DNA of 64,000 nucleotides, taken from contig NZ_AP026803.1 of NCBI RefSeq assembly GCF_033096005.1, forward strand, positions 1,234,001-1,298,000. Reading direction: 5' to 3'. This DNA is from Lactobacillus xylocopicola (GTDB lineage Bacteria; Bacillota; Bacilli; Lactobacillales; Lactobacillaceae). Shown here one piece after another: positions 21,857-31,238 of the stretch. A program made the translations under genes and the position numbers. The notes below the pieces were generated by a model that did no database searches, was not told the DNA's origin, and worked only from the letters and a program-made list of their open reading frames with translations. The number at the start of each line of letters is the position of its first letter. The first letter of the stretch is position 1.

Positions 21857-22014
21857 TAAGTAACCTCCTTAACGTCCTCTTTAAAAGATGACTAGCTTCC
21901 GCAAAAATTCCCAGCACTACCTCTGTGGCAATGCAGCCAGGTGTGCCGCAACCTTTTGCATCAACGCTTTACAACAATAACGTGCATTAGGGCAGACTAC
22001 GCCCTAAAAGCACA
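21857..22014 (-). promoter_or_regulatory. 5' leader of the S10 operon
   Basis: About 155 nt between the predicted start of transcription and rpsJ. The first structure is a perfect 7-bp stem (TTAGGGC/GCCCTAA, 21987-22007) within a few bases of the 5' end. A GC-richer stretch follows. Long leaders before rpsJ can mediate autoregulation by a ribosomal protein; I see no sequence I can match to a described family. Confidence 0.45.
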
Positions 22015-22020
22015 AAGACT

Positions 22021-22049
22021 AGTATACCGATCATAAGCTGAAATGGCAA
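22021..22049 (-). promoter_or_regulatory. Promoter of the S10-spc-alpha cluster
   Basis: TTGCCA at 22049-22044, a 17-nt spacer and TATACT at 22026-22021. It is the only strong promoter between fusA and rpsJ and is separated from fusA by two terminators. Confidence 0.8.
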
Positions 22050-22104
22050 GGGTTTTGGGAGATTTTCTTAATCTTTTTGTTAAAAGTTAGTCGGCCCATT
22101 TTTC

Positions 22105-22140
22105 CAAAAACAAAAAGATACATTTTTCAACTGTATCTTT
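22105..22140 (-). terminator. Terminator after the gene remnant at 22155
   Basis: On the minus strand AAAGATACA, a 9-nt loop and TGTATCTTT are followed by two U-rich runs. It lies about 15-20 nt after the stop of the remnant at 22155-22320, where a terminator of the lost gene would be. It also insulates the S10 promoter from fusA. Confidence 0.65.
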
Positions 22141-22154
22141 GGCATTTTAGGTTT

Positions 22155-22320
22155 TTACTTATTATGCAGACGGGCCAGGCCCTCAGCTGCCTTAGGCCAT
22201 AATAGGTTGAGTACTAGTAAGGCCGCAATGGCAATTAGCAGAACCCGGCAGCCAGTAGCAAAATTTAGCTGGAAGTTGAGCTTTTCAAAATGATTATTTA
22301 GATTGCCCGTGACTACCTTG
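22155..22320 (-). pseudogene. 3' remnant of a lost membrane-protein gene
   Basis: Minus-strand frame of about 55 codons with no start codon, ending in TAA at 22155. The sequence reads like the end of a membrane protein: NHFEKLNFQLNFATG, a hydrophobic helix (LLIAIAALLVLNLLW), then a basic tail ending ARLHNK. A terminator follows directly. The upstream part is missing and fusA's terminator abuts the remnant. I do not recognise the family. A deletion that left only the 3' end and terminator is the simplest reading. Confidence 0.5.
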
Positions 22321-22332
22321 CTACTTGTACAC

Positions 22333-22362
22333 AAAAAGAGACATTGGCTCTACCAATGTCTC
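22333..22362 (-). terminator. Terminator of the str operon after fusA
   Basis: Perfect 10-bp stem GAGACATTGG/CCAATGTCTC with a 5-nt loop, followed by five U residues, 40 nt after the fusA stop. Confidence 0.9.
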
Positions 22363-22401
22363 GGCTTGTAATCTTATATTCAATTTTTACTTCCACCAAG
22401 A

Positions 22402-24495
22402 TTAGTCAGCGTGACCGCCGCGCGTCTTGATGATCTCTTCCTGGATTGACTTAGGCGTAACCGCATAGTGATCAAAGACCATTGTGAAGGTACCACGACC
22501 CTGAGTGGATGACCGCAAAGTAGTTGCGTAACCAAACATCTCAGCCAGTGGCACCATTGAGTTTAAGACTTTGGCCCCAGCACGATCTTCCATGTTGTCC
22601 ATCGTACCACGACGAGCGGTAATGGAACCCATAACGTCACCTAAGTAATCCTCTGGCGTAATTACTTGCACCTTCATAATTGGTTCAAGAATAACAGCAC
22701 CAGCTTGCGGTGCAGCATTTCTCAACGCCAATGACGCAGCAACCTTGAAGGCAGCTTCTGAAGAGTCGACTTCGTGGTAACTACCATCATAAAGCTTGGC
22801 CTTAACATCAATGAGCGGGTAGCCAGCAAGGATACCGTTCTTCATTGATTCTTGCAGTCCAGCGTCGACAGATGGAATAAATTCACGCGGAACAACCCCA
22901 CCGACAATCGCATCTTCGAACTCATAGCCCTTACCACGGTCATTTGGTGTGAATTCAATCCAAACGTCACCGTATTGACCTTTACCACCAGATTGACGAA
23001 CGAACTTACCTTGTGCCTTGGTCGGCTTAGTGAAAGTTTCACGGTAAGCAACTTGTGGCTCACCGATCTTAGCTTCAACGTGGAATTCACGCTTCATCCG
23101 TTCAACCATGATTTGCAGGTGCAATTCACCCATTCCCGAAATCAGGGTTTGACCGGTTTCTGCGTTAGTTTCAGCTCTAAAAGTTGGGTCTTCTTCAGTT
23201 AACTTTTGCAGGGCAACGTCAAGCTTGTCACGATCAGCCTTTGATTCTGGCTCAATTGAAACCTGGATAACTGGATCTGGGACTTCCAAACTTTCCAAAA
23301 TCAAGGGGTGGTCAGGATCAGTGAGCGAATCACCCGTTGTAGTATTCTTCAGACCAATAGCACCAGCGATATCCCCGGAAAACACTTCAGAAATTTCACT
23401 TCTAGAGTTGGCATGCATCTGAAGTAGACGGCCAACCCGTTCACGGCTATTTTTAGAAGCATTCAAAACGTAAGAACCTGATTCAAGTGATCCCGTGTAG
23501 ATCCGAATATAAGTCAAACGTCCAACAAATGGGTCCGTAGCAATCTTGAAGGCCAAAGCTGAGAACGGCTTGTTATCGCCAGCAACCAGCTCAACTTCTT
23601 CGTCGGTCTTAGGATCATGTGCAATGTACGGCTTAACGTCCAATGGAGATGGCAAGTAGTCCACCACACCGTCAAGCATCATCTGAACACCCTTGTTCTT
23701 AAAGGCTGAACCAGCAAATACAGGGAAAATATCTAAGTTTAAAGTAGCCTTACGAATGGCCTTTTTTAGCTCTTCGTTAGAAATCTCTTCGCCGCCCAGG
23801 TACTTCTCCATGATCGCGTCATCAACATCAGCAACTTGTTCAACTAAGTCGTTACGACGCTTTTCAGCTTCTTCCTTATATTCGTCAGGAACTGGAATAC
23901 TTTCCCAGCTGGAACCAAGCTTGTCTTCATCATAAACGTCAGCAACCATTTCAATTAAGTCGATTACGCCTTCAAAAGTTTCGGCTGAACCAATTGGCAT
24001 TTGCACAGCTAAAGCGTTGGCATTTAAACGTTCATGCAAAGAAGTCACAGACTTATCAAAGTCTGCACCAATTTTGTCCATCTTGTTGATAAAAACAATT
24101 CGAGGAACACCGTAAGTTTCAGCTTGGCGCCAAACGTTTTCAGTTTGTGGTTCAACCCCAGCTTGAGCATCGAGAACGGTTACCGCACCATCGAGCACAC
24201 GTAGTGACCGTTCAACTTCGATCGTGAAGTCAACGTGTCCTGGAGTATCGATAATGTTAATTCGGTAGTCTTTCCATTGTGCAGTCGTGGCGGCTGACGT
24301 AATGGTAATCCCACGTTCTTTTTCTTCTTCCATCCAGTCCATCTGGGAGTCACCTTCGTGAGTCTCACCAATCTTGTGGATCTTACCAGTATAGTAAAGA
24401 ATACGCTCAGTAGTGGTAGTCTTACCCGCGTCGATGTGGGCCATGATACCAATATTACGTGTTTTTTCTAATGGAAATTCACGCTTATTAGCCAT
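22402..24495 (-). CDS. fusA: Elongation factor G
   Basis: 697 residues. The GTPase that drives translocation. The P-loop AHIDAGKT is at 19-26, followed by the DTPGHVDF switch II and NKMDKIGAD base-recognition motifs; domains II-V follow to the end. It closes the str operon, 21 nt after rpsG. No tuf gene follows, as is usual in lactobacilli. Confidence 0.98.
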   Translation of the reverse strand: MANKREFPLEKTRNIGIMAHIDAGKTTTTERILYYTGKIHKIGETHEGDSQMDWMEEEKERGITITSAATTAQWKDYRINIIDTPGHVDFTIEVERSLRVLDGAVTVLDAQAGVEPQTENVWRQAETYGVPRIVFINKMDKIGADFDKSVTSLHERLNANALAVQMPIGSAETFEGVIDLIEMVADVYDEDKLGSSWESIPVPDEYKEEAEKRRNDLVEQVADVDDAIMEKYLGGEEISNEELKKAIRKATLNLDIFPVFAGSAFKNKGVQMMLDGVVDYLPSPLDVKPYIAHDPKTDEEVELVAGDNKPFSALAFKIATDPFVGRLTYIRIYTGSLESGSYVLNASKNSRERVGRLLQMHANSRSEISEVFSGDIAGAIGLKNTTTGDSLTDPDHPLILESLEVPDPVIQVSIEPESKADRDKLDVALQKLTEEDPTFRAETNAETGQTLISGMGELHLQIMVERMKREFHVEAKIGEPQVAYRETFTKPTKAQGKFVRQSGGKGQYGDVWIEFTPNDRGKGYEFEDAIVGGVVPREFIPSVDAGLQESMKNGILAGYPLIDVKAKLYDGSYHEVDSSEAAFKVAASLALRNAAPQAGAVILEPIMKVQVITPEDYLGDVMGSITARRGTMDNMEDRAGAKVLNSMVPLAEMFGYATTLRSSTQGRGTFTMVFDHYAVTPKSIQEEIIKTRGGHAD

Positions 24496-24516
24496 AAAAT
24501 TTTCTCTCCTTAAAAA

Positions 24517-24987
24517 TTAGAAACGATAGTGAGCAAATGCACGGTTGGCTTCAGCCATTCTGTGTACGTCTTCACGTTTCTTAACTGCTGAACCAGTGTT
24601 GTTGGAAGCATCAATGATCTCATTGGCTAAACGCTCGTCCATTGTGTGTTCATTACGCAGACGAGCGTATGAAACAAGCCATCTTAAGCCCAGTGTCGTT
24701 CTTCTTTCCGGACGAACTTCAACTGGAATTTGGTAGTTGGAACCACCGATCCGGCGAGCCCGAACTTCCAATACTGGCATAATGTTGTTCATTGCTTCTT
24801 CAAAAACGTCAAGTGGTTCCTTGCCGGTCTTGTCTTTCACGATGTTGAAAGCATCATAAAGGATTGAAGATGCCTTAGCTCTCTTACCATCAAGCATCAA
24901 GTGATTGATCAACTTAGTAACGAGCTTTGAGTTGTAAACTGGATCTGCTAAAATATCTCTTTTAGTTACGTGTCCTTTTCTAGGCAT
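24517..24987 (-). CDS. rpsG: 30S ribosomal protein S7
   Basis: 156 residues. It starts [20 protein letters not shown] and has the [16 protein letters not shown] motif that organises the 3' domain of 16S rRNA. It lies 14 nt after rpsL and 21 nt before fusA. Confidence 0.98.
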   Translation of the reverse strand: MPRKGHVTKRDILADPVYNSKLVTKLINHLMLDGKRAKASSILYDAFNIVKDKTGKEPLDVFEEAMNNIMPVLEVRARRIGGSNYQIPVEVRPERRTTLGLRWLVSYARLRNEHTMDERLANEIIDASNNTGSAVKKREDVHRMAEANRAFAHYRF

Positions 24988-25001
24988 TATTTAACTCCCC
25001 C

Positions 25002-25409
25002 TTAATCTTTCTTAGCACCGTACTTCGAACGGCCTTGTTTTCTGCCATCAACGCCGGCAGTATCAAGCGCACCACGAACAATGTGGTACCGAACACCAGG
25101 AAGGTCCTTAACACGACCACCACGGATTAAAACAACCGAGTGCTCTTGCAAGTTGTGGCCTTCACCTGGAATATAAGCGGTAACTTCGATTAAGTTAGAA
25201 AGACGTACACGAGCATACTTACGTAGTGCCGAGTTTGGCTTCTTTGGCGTCATTGTACCAACACGAGTTGCAACACCACGCATTTGTGGTGCTGGGTTGG
25301 CAACTAGTTCCTTCTTCATACTGTTGTAGCCAAAGCCTAGAGCAGGTGATTTTGACTTAGTCGTCTTGGTGTGACGACCTTTTCTTACCAATTGGTTAAT
25401 GGTTGGCAT
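25002..25409 (-). CDS. rpsL: 30S ribosomal protein S12
   Basis: 135 residues from the ATG at 25409 ([12 protein letters not shown]) with GGAGG upstream; a longer upstream frame is not supported. The decoding-site loops [13 protein letters not shown] and [10 protein letters not shown] are wild-type-like, with lysine at the position linked to streptomycin resistance. First gene of the str operon. Confidence 0.98.
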   Translation of the reverse strand: MPTINQLVRKGRHTKTTKSKSPALGFGYNSMKKELVANPAPQMRGVATRVGTMTPKKPNSALRKYARVRLSNLIEVTAYIPGEGHNLQEHSVVLIRGGRVKDLPGVRYHIVRGALDTAGVDGRKQGRSKYGAKKD

Positions 25410-25500
25410 TAAATTTTTCCTCCTAAAATCGATTATTCTGTTCACACACCCAGGAGTTTCTTTTTTATTCCTGAGTTATTCTTCAAAATATACAAAGACT

Positions 25501-25528
25501 ATTGTACGCCCTTCAGTAAAAAAAGCAA
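25501..25528 (-). promoter_or_regulatory. Promoter of the str operon
   Basis: TTGCTT at 25528-25523, a 16-nt spacer and TACAAT at 25506-25501, giving a leader of about 85 nt before rpsL. The -35 box lies inside the flanking hairpin. Confidence 0.65.
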
Positions 25529-25560
25529 TCCTTATTCTTAAAAAGATTGCCTGCTTTTTT
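25518..25560. terminator. Bidirectional hairpin between rpsL and the prepilin peptidase gene
   Basis: GCAATC (25525-25530) pairs with GATTGC (25545-25550). There are seven U residues after it on the minus strand and six on the plus strand. It would block antisense transcription between the two divergent genes. Confidence 0.55.
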
Positions 25561-25588
25561 ACGTATTTAATTTGGAGGAGGACCAATA

Positions 25589-26284
25589 ATGAAAGGAATA
25601 TTTTATCTGACAAACTTCGTCCTGGGAACATGTCTCGCCTCTCACGCAGCCGTTATCTGTGACCGTTTTTTAACCGCTGACTTTATGCTGGGGCGATCAC
25701 GCTGTTCTGCTTGCCACAGCACACTCAATCTGCTGGACGAACTGCCAATTATTTCTTACTTCTGGCTGCGTGGCAAGTGCCGTTATTGTCAGGCCTCAAT
25801 TCCCGTCAAACTACCAATCATTGAAATTATCGGTGGCTTCGCCTATACCAGCCTTGACTTCAGCACTAGTACAGGGTGGTTGACAGCTCTCTTACTCTTC
25901 AGTCTGCTGTTGGCTGCCATTTGCGACTACACACAGCAAGAATTTTACTTAGTCATGCTGCTACCTGCAATTATCCTGGCCCTTAGTCAAGTTGGTAACC
26001 TCCGCTACTATCAACTGCTTGAATACATTGAATTACTTCCTATTCTTATTACTTTAATTTGCTATACTTGTGCTGGGAAATTTGGCAGCGGCGATTTAAT
26101 CATTTACCTCATTTTAGTGCTTTATTTTGGTCCAACCTTTACTAACCACGTTTTACTTTCCGCTGCTCTTTTCTTTGTGGCACAGTTCTTATTTGAAATA
26201 AAGTCAGCTTCAGCCCAAAAAGCAACTGCCTTCGTCCCCTACATCTTTTTGGGACTAGTCGTGCAATTACTGGCTGAATTATAA
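25589..26284 (+). CDS. comC: Prepilin peptidase (type 4 prepilin leader peptidase, A24 family)
   Basis: 231 residues, a polytopic membrane protein that cleaves and N-methylates type IV pilin-like precursors, in Gram-positives those of the DNA-uptake pseudopilus. The cytoplasmic N-terminal domain has two CxxC pairs (Cys39/42 and Cys64/67). The catalytic aspartates are Asp113 (ICDYTQ) and Asp169 in FGSGD. GGAGGAGG lies 7 nt before the ATG. It is the only plus-strand gene in the first 39 kb. No other competence genes are near. Its downstream terminator was split by an IS element. Confidence 0.9.
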   Translation: MKGIFYLTNFVLGTCLASHAAVICDRFLTADFMLGRSRCSACHSTLNLLDELPIISYFWLRGKCRYCQASIPVKLPIIEIIGGFAYTSLDFSTSTGWLTALLLFSLLLAAICDYTQQEFYLVMLLPAIILALSQVGNLRYYQLLEYIELLPILITLICYTCAGKFGSGDLIIYLILVLYFGPTFTNHVLLSAALFFVAQFLFEIKSASAQKATAFVPYIFLGLVVQLLAEL

Positions 26285-26301
26285 AAAAGCGTTTCTACAT
26301 T
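26283..26301. terminator. Left arm of the split bidirectional terminator (comC/rpoC)
   Basis: The 19-base arm at 26283-26301 is perfectly complementary to the arm at 27533-27551. Together they would form a terminator with U6 at either end, serving the convergent prepilin peptidase and rpoC genes. The two arms are now 1.2 kb apart because an IS element occupies the loop. Confidence 0.8.
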
Positions 26302-26303
26302 GA

Positions 26304-27528
26304 TGTGAACCCCAAAATTAGGACAGTTTAATAAATTTTAGCTGAGGACTAACTCCCGATATTCAAGCGGGGTTAGTCCTTTTAGTTTGGTCTTGATTCT
26401 TTTGGTATTCTTTTGGTATTGTAGAGTAATATACCTTCTGATTGCTTCTTCTAGTACAGTTATATTCTTGAAACTTTATTCAAAGCCATAGAACATTTCC
26501 CTTTTAATGATGGGTGACAGGTAAGTCTTCTGACCCTTTAATTTAAATTCAGTCACGTCTGAATACCACTTGTGCTCAGGGTAAATCGCCCCCAAATTGC
26601 GTTTAACCAAGTCGGGCTTGATTGGTCCTTGGATACCGCGGTAGCTCGAATACTTGTGCCAGCGTTTACTGACTAAGCCAAAGAGTTTTAGCTTGCTCAT
26701 CAGTCGTTGCACTTTCTTGTGATTGATTATTAGGCCACGCCGCCTGAGTTCCAGGGTAATGCGGCGGTAACCATAACGATGTTTATGTTCTTCATAGATG
26801 CCCTTGATTTCTACCATTACGGCTTTGTTGTCTTGATCCTGATGGCTCTTCTTAAGCGTGTAGTAGTAATTACTGCGCGACAAGTGTGGTAGGTCAGGAT
26901 TGGCATTAATGGTATCAAGAATAAAGGTCACACTAACTTTGAGTTCGTGTTTTAGTTCGGTAACTGCCTGAGCTATTTCCGCGGCTTGCGGTTCTTGGCC
27001 CGCTGGTCGACTAAGGCTTGCAATTTTTTTACGAATTCGTTCTCGATGGTCAGCTTTAAGTTCTGCTGGCGTAAGCGCTCGTTCTCTTGCTTTAAGCGGT
27101 GGTTCTCCTGCTTGATCTGTTGCTCTTTTTTGGTGGTCATGGCGTCGTCGTCCTTTCTGGTGGTTAACGACATTATACCCATTTTCACGGTATTGGCGCA
27201 GCCAATTAGCCAACATGCCGGAACTTTTTAGTTCCAGATCAAGTGATACTTGATACGTGGACTCGTGTTTGACTAGCACCCGCCTAATCGCCTGCTCTTT
27301 AAACGCAATTGAATAGCTTGTATATGGCTGATCCAAACTAACTAAGCCATGACGCTTAATGAGGGCTAAGAGATAATTAATAGTCGATGGATTAACCCGG
27401 TAGCGGCGACTCAATTCCTTAGACCCAACCTGATAGTTTTGCCAAAGATTAAAGATATCAATTTTGTCTTGTTTAGATAATTTAGTCATCATAAAAACCC
27501 CGAAGTTGTCTTAACTTCGGGGTTCACA
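26304..27528 (-). mobile_element. IS3-family (IS150 group) insertion sequence, degenerate
   Basis: About 1.22 kb, bounded by imperfect inverted repeats of about 25 bp that start TGTGAACCCC (left) and match in about 20 positions on the right. The repeat can be extended outward by GATG/CATC. No direct target duplication is visible at the borders under any of the possible end assignments. The element is shorter than typical members (about 1.4-1.5 kb), which fits an internal deletion in the transposase. It lies between the arms of the comC/rpoC terminator. Confidence 0.9.
26338..27492 (-). pseudogene. IS3-family transposase (OrfA and OrfB), inactivated
   Basis: OrfA starts MMTKLSKQDKIDIF with a helix-turn-helix. 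Near 27140 the reading frame changes: the leucine-zipper part (QENHRLKQENERLRQQN) lies in another frame. OrfB begins near 26960 and has the HKHRYGYRRITLELRRRG and SDVTEFK motifs with the first catalytic Asp. After YLSPII (about 26508) it jumps to KREMFYG, so roughly 100 residues with the second Asp and the Glu of the DDE triad are gone. A TAA at 26476 follows, although C-terminal sequence (TPLEYRELVLS) continues in frame to 26338. It cannot encode an active transposase. Confidence 0.9.
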
Positions 27529-27532
27529 TCAT

Positions 27533-27551
27533 AATGTAGAAACGCTTTTTT
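27533..27551. terminator. Right arm of the split bidirectional terminator (comC/rpoC)
   Basis: Partner of the arm at 26283-26301, lying 6 nt after the rpoC stop. Transcripts leaving rpoC now meet this arm first and its partner only 1.2 kb later, so the original terminator is probably weakened or replaced by IS sequences. Confidence 0.8.
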
Positions 27552-27556
27552 AAAGT

Positions 27557-30500
27557 TTAGGCCTGTGGTTCCTCTGCTTCGTCAGTCTCCTTCATCTCTT
27601 TTTCGATGTCAGCGATTGAATAAACAGATTCCGGCTTTTTCGTGTCAGATTCAGGTTCCATGTCCCGATAAACTGGCAAACCAGTACCAGCTGGAATAAT
27701 CTTACCAATAATTACATTTTCTTTCAGCCCAAGCAGGGGGTCATTCTTACCCCTGATTGAAGCATCCGTTAGAACACGAGTCGTTTCCTGGAAGGAAGCA
27801 GCCGACAAGAAACTATTCGTCTCAAGCGCTGCCTTAGTAATTCCCAGAATGACGCTTTGGGCTGTTGCTGGAATACCTCCAGAAATGATTACAGCTGTGT
27901 TGCGTTCTTTGAACTGCCCAACATCCATAATTTCACCTGGAAGCAGGGTGGTCTCCCCTGGATCAAGTACACGGACCTTCTGCAGCATCTGTCTGGTCAA
28001 AACCTCGACGTGCTTGTCAGAAATGTCCACACCTTGCATCCGGTATGCCTTCTGCACTTCAACCAGGATATACTCTTCGGTTGTTAGTGTATCAGTAACC
28101 TGGATTAATTCTTTAGGATCAATTGAACCAAGCGTCAGCTTGTCACCGCGCTGCACCTCATCACCTTCAGCAACCGCCACTGAAGCAGTATAAGGAATAC
28201 TGTAGCTTCTAGTGTCGATCCTACCCTTAACGGTAATTTCACGTGTATGCTCAGCCGGATTTTCTTGAATTGCATCAATTGTCCCATCAACCTCGGAAAT
28301 AATTGCGCGACCCTTTGGATTACGGGCTTCAAACAGCTCTTGCACACGCGGAAGACCTTGAGTAATATCTTCGGCACCGGCAACACCACCGTTGTGGAAA
28401 GTACGCAGAGTAAGTTGGGTTCCTGGTTCACCAATTGATTGGGCAGCTACAGTACCAACTGCTTCCCCAACTTCTACCTCTTCACCAGTGGCTAAATTCA
28501 TGCCGTAACACTTGCGACAAACACCATGAGAGGTGTCACAAGTCAAAATTGACCTGATTTTGACATTAGTTACACCAGCATCACAAATTTGATGCGACAA
28601 GTTTTCATCCATCATGACATTCGGCTTAACAATTGCTTCACCAGTCTGCGGATCCTTAACGGTCTCAGCCGTGAAACGACCAAGTAAACGGTCATAGAGG
28701 GGCTCAATTAACTCGTCGCCTTCCATAATTGCATGAACGTCAATGCCACGGTCTGTCCCACAATCATCTTCGCGAATAATTACGTCCTGGGCAACATCAA
28801 CTAATCGCCGCGTCAAGTAACCTGACTGGGCCGTCTTTAGCGCCGTATCGGTCATCCCCTTACGGGCGCCGTGGGTGGACATGAACAGTTCTAGAACGGA
28901 AAGTCCTTCTTTGAAGTTTGAAGTAACCGGGATTTCAAACAGTCCACCGTTCGGAGTAGCCATCAAGCCACGCATTCCGGCTAATTGCGTAAAGTTAGAA
29001 ATGTTACCACGAGCACCAGAGTCGGCCATGATAGTGATTGGGTTACGTGGATCGTAGATCTGCGCAATCTCATCTTGAACCTCATCCTTACACTCATTCC
29101 AGATACTAATTACCCGATCGTGACGCTCTTCTTCAGTAATTAATCCGCGTCTAAACTGCTTAGAAACAACATCAACCTGCTTGTGGGCCTTGTCTACCTT
29201 TTCGTCCTTGTCATCAATTTCAGGAACATCAGTCATTCCGATAGTAATACCTGAAGTAGTTGAACTGATGTAGCCTAAAGTCTTCAAATCGTCCAAGTAT
29301 TCCGAAGTTCTTTGGACCCGGTAATATTTGTAAATAGTGGCTATAGAATCCGATAAGAATGACTTCTTGAACGGAGTTGAAACCAATTCGTTCGCGACGT
29401 CATCGATCTTTTGACGGATATCTTCACCCGGTTCCAAAAAGTATTTAGCAGCAAGCGGATTATTCAGATTTTCTTCAGTTGGCTCATTAACGTAGAAGTA
29501 GTCTTCTGGGAAAATTTGATTGAAGATTATGCGGCCATAAGTAGTGATAAAGATGCCGTGTTCATAACCCTTAGGCCATGCTTTTTGCGGCATTGAATCA
29601 GCAGCCATACCAATAATTGAGTGATAGTGAATATCACCATTATTGTAGGCAACAGTCGCTTCATCGGGAGAATTGAACATCATGCCCTCGCCTTCACGAC
29701 CCTTTTCGGCTTGGGTTAACCAGTAGTTACCCAACACAATATCCTGAGATGGTGTGACGATTGGCTTACCGTCCTTAGGTGCCAAAATATGGTGAGCGGC
29801 TAGCATCAAGAGCCGTGATTCGGCAACAGCTTCATCAGATAAAGGAACATGAATCGCCATCTGGTCACCATCGAAGTCAGCATTGTAAGCTTCACAAGTC
29901 AGGGGATGGAGGCGGATCGACTTACCAGGAACTAAAACTGGCTCAAAGGCTTGGATACTTAACCGGTGCAAGGTAGGTGCACGGTTGAGCAAGACGGTTC
30001 TCTCCTTAATGACACTTTCCAGTACATCCCAGACATCGTCATCTTCTCGATCAATTTTGCGCTTGGCACTCTTAATGTTCGAAGCTAGCTTGCGCTTAAC
30101 TAATTCGTGCATCACAAATGGCTTGAACAATTCAAGTGCCATCGGACGCGGAACACCACATTGGTAGAACTTTAATTTGGGTGAAACATCAATAACTGAA
30201 CGACCAGAGTAGTCAACCCGCTTACCAAGTAAGTTTTGGCGGAAGCGCCCTTGCTTACCCTTCAGCATATGTGAAAGGGACTTCAACGGACGATTACCAG
30301 GCCCCACCACCGAACGACCGCGCCGCCCGTTGTCGATTAAAGCGTCAACTGCTTCCTGCAACATCCGCTTCTCATTTTGGACAATAATGTTCGGTGCATT
30401 CAAGTCAAGCAAACGCTTCAGTCGGTTGTTACGATTGATCACGCGCCGGTATAAGTCGTTTAAGTCAGAAGTAGCAAAACGACCACCTTCTAACTGAACC

Positions 30501-31222
30501 ATCGGCCGCAAGTCGGGCGGGATTACAGGAACGGCGTCGATGACCATCCACTCGGGCTTATTTCCGGAATTATTAAAGGCATCCAAAATATCGAGCCGTC
30601 TAATTGCGCGTGTTCGCTTTTGACCAGTAGCAGTTTCAAGTTCTTTTCTTAAGTCCTTGACTTCCTTGCCCAAGTCAACCTTGCGCAGCAGGTCGCGAAT
30701 TGCTTCTGCACCCATCTTGGCGTCAAATCGATTGCCGTACTTTTCCTTTTGTTCACGGTACTCGACTTCAGTCAATAATTGCTTAAATTCAAGCTCAGTA
30801 TCACCGGGATCAATCACAATGTAGGCAGCAAAGTAAATTACTTCTTCAAGTAATCTTGGTGACATATCTAGAATTAGGCCCATCCGTGACGGAATACCTT
30901 TAAAGTACCAGATATGGGTAACGGGCGCCGCCAACTCAATATGGCCCATCCGTTCTCTTCTAACTTTAGAGGAGGTAACTTCGACTCCACAACGATCACA
31001 AACGATCCCGCGGTATCTTACACCCTTATACTTACCACATGCACAAGCCCAGTCTTTAGTTGGCCCAAAGATTCTTTCATCGAATAAGCCGTCTTTTTCA
31101 GGCTTTAGGGTCCGATAATTAATCGTCTCTGGCTTTTTGACTTCACCATACGACCAACTCCGAATCTTATTCGGGGAAGCAAGACCAATTTGCATGCTTT
31201 CAAATTTGTTTACGTCAATCAA
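27557..31222 (-). CDS. rpoC: DNA-directed RNA polymerase subunit beta'
   Basis: 1221 residues, full length for lactobacilli. The zinc ribbon [19 protein letters not shown] lies near residue 70 and the catalytic [10 protein letters not shown] loop with the magnesium-binding aspartates near residue 450. The start codon is TTG ([14 protein letters not shown]) with AGGAGG 8-9 nt upstream. It lies 16 nt after rpoB in the same transcript. The terminator just downstream is interrupted by an IS. Confidence 0.98.
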   Translation of the reverse strand: MIDVNKFESMQIGLASPNKIRSWSYGEVKKPETINYRTLKPEKDGLFDERIFGPTKDWACACGKYKGVRYRGIVCDRCGVEVTSSKVRRERMGHIELAAPVTHIWYFKGIPSRMGLILDMSPRLLEEVIYFAAYIVIDPGDTELEFKQLLTEVEYREQKEKYGNRFDAKMGAEAIRDLLRKVDLGKEVKDLRKELETATGQKRTRAIRRLDILDAFNNSGNKPEWMVIDAVPVIPPDLRPMVQLEGGRFATSDLNDLYRRVINRNNRLKRLLDLNAPNIIVQNEKRMLQEAVDALIDNGRRGRSVVGPGNRPLKSLSHMLKGKQGRFRQNLLGKRVDYSGRSVIDVSPKLKFYQCGVPRPMALELFKPFVMHELVKRKLASNIKSAKRKIDREDDDVWDVLESVIKERTVLLNRAPTLHRLSIQAFEPVLVPGKSIRLHPLTCEAYNADFDGDQMAIHVPLSDEAVAESRLLMLAAHHILAPKDGKPIVTPSQDIVLGNYWLTQAEKGREGEGMMFNSPDEATVAYNNGDIHYHSIIGMAADSMPQKAWPKGYEHGIFITTYGRIIFNQIFPEDYFYVNEPTEENLNNPLAAKYFLEPGEDIRQKIDDVANELVSTPFKKSFLSDSIATIYKYYRVQRTSEYLDDLKTLGYISSTTSGITIGMTDVPEIDDKDEKVDKAHKQVDVVSKQFRRGLITEEERHDRVISIWNECKDEVQDEIAQIYDPRNPITIMADSGARGNISNFTQLAGMRGLMATPNGGLFEIPVTSNFKEGLSVLELFMSTHGARKGMTDTALKTAQSGYLTRRLVDVAQDVIIREDDCGTDRGIDVHAIMEGDELIEPLYDRLLGRFTAETVKDPQTGEAIVKPNVMMDENLSHQICDAGVTNVKIRSILTCDTSHGVCRKCYGMNLATGEEVEVGEAVGTVAAQSIGEPGTQLTLRTFHNGGVAGAEDITQGLPRVQELFEARNPKGRAIISEVDGTIDAIQENPAEHTREITVKGRIDTRSYSIPYTASVAVAEGDEVQRGDKLTLGSIDPKELIQVTDTLTTEEYILVEVQKAYRMQGVDISDKHVEVLTRQMLQKVRVLDPGETTLLPGEIMDVGQFKERNTAVIISGGIPATAQSVILGITKAALETNSFLSAASFQETTRVLTDASIRGKNDPLLGLKENVIIGKIIPAGTGLPVYRDMEPESDTKKPESVYSIADIEKEMKETDEAEEPQA

Positions 31223-31238
31223 AAGTCTAACCTCCTAG

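Noticed and set aside
26973-27188. Separate 71-residue gene with a leucine zipper
   Set aside because: It is the OrfA zipper portion of the IS3 transposase in a shifted frame, not an independent gene.
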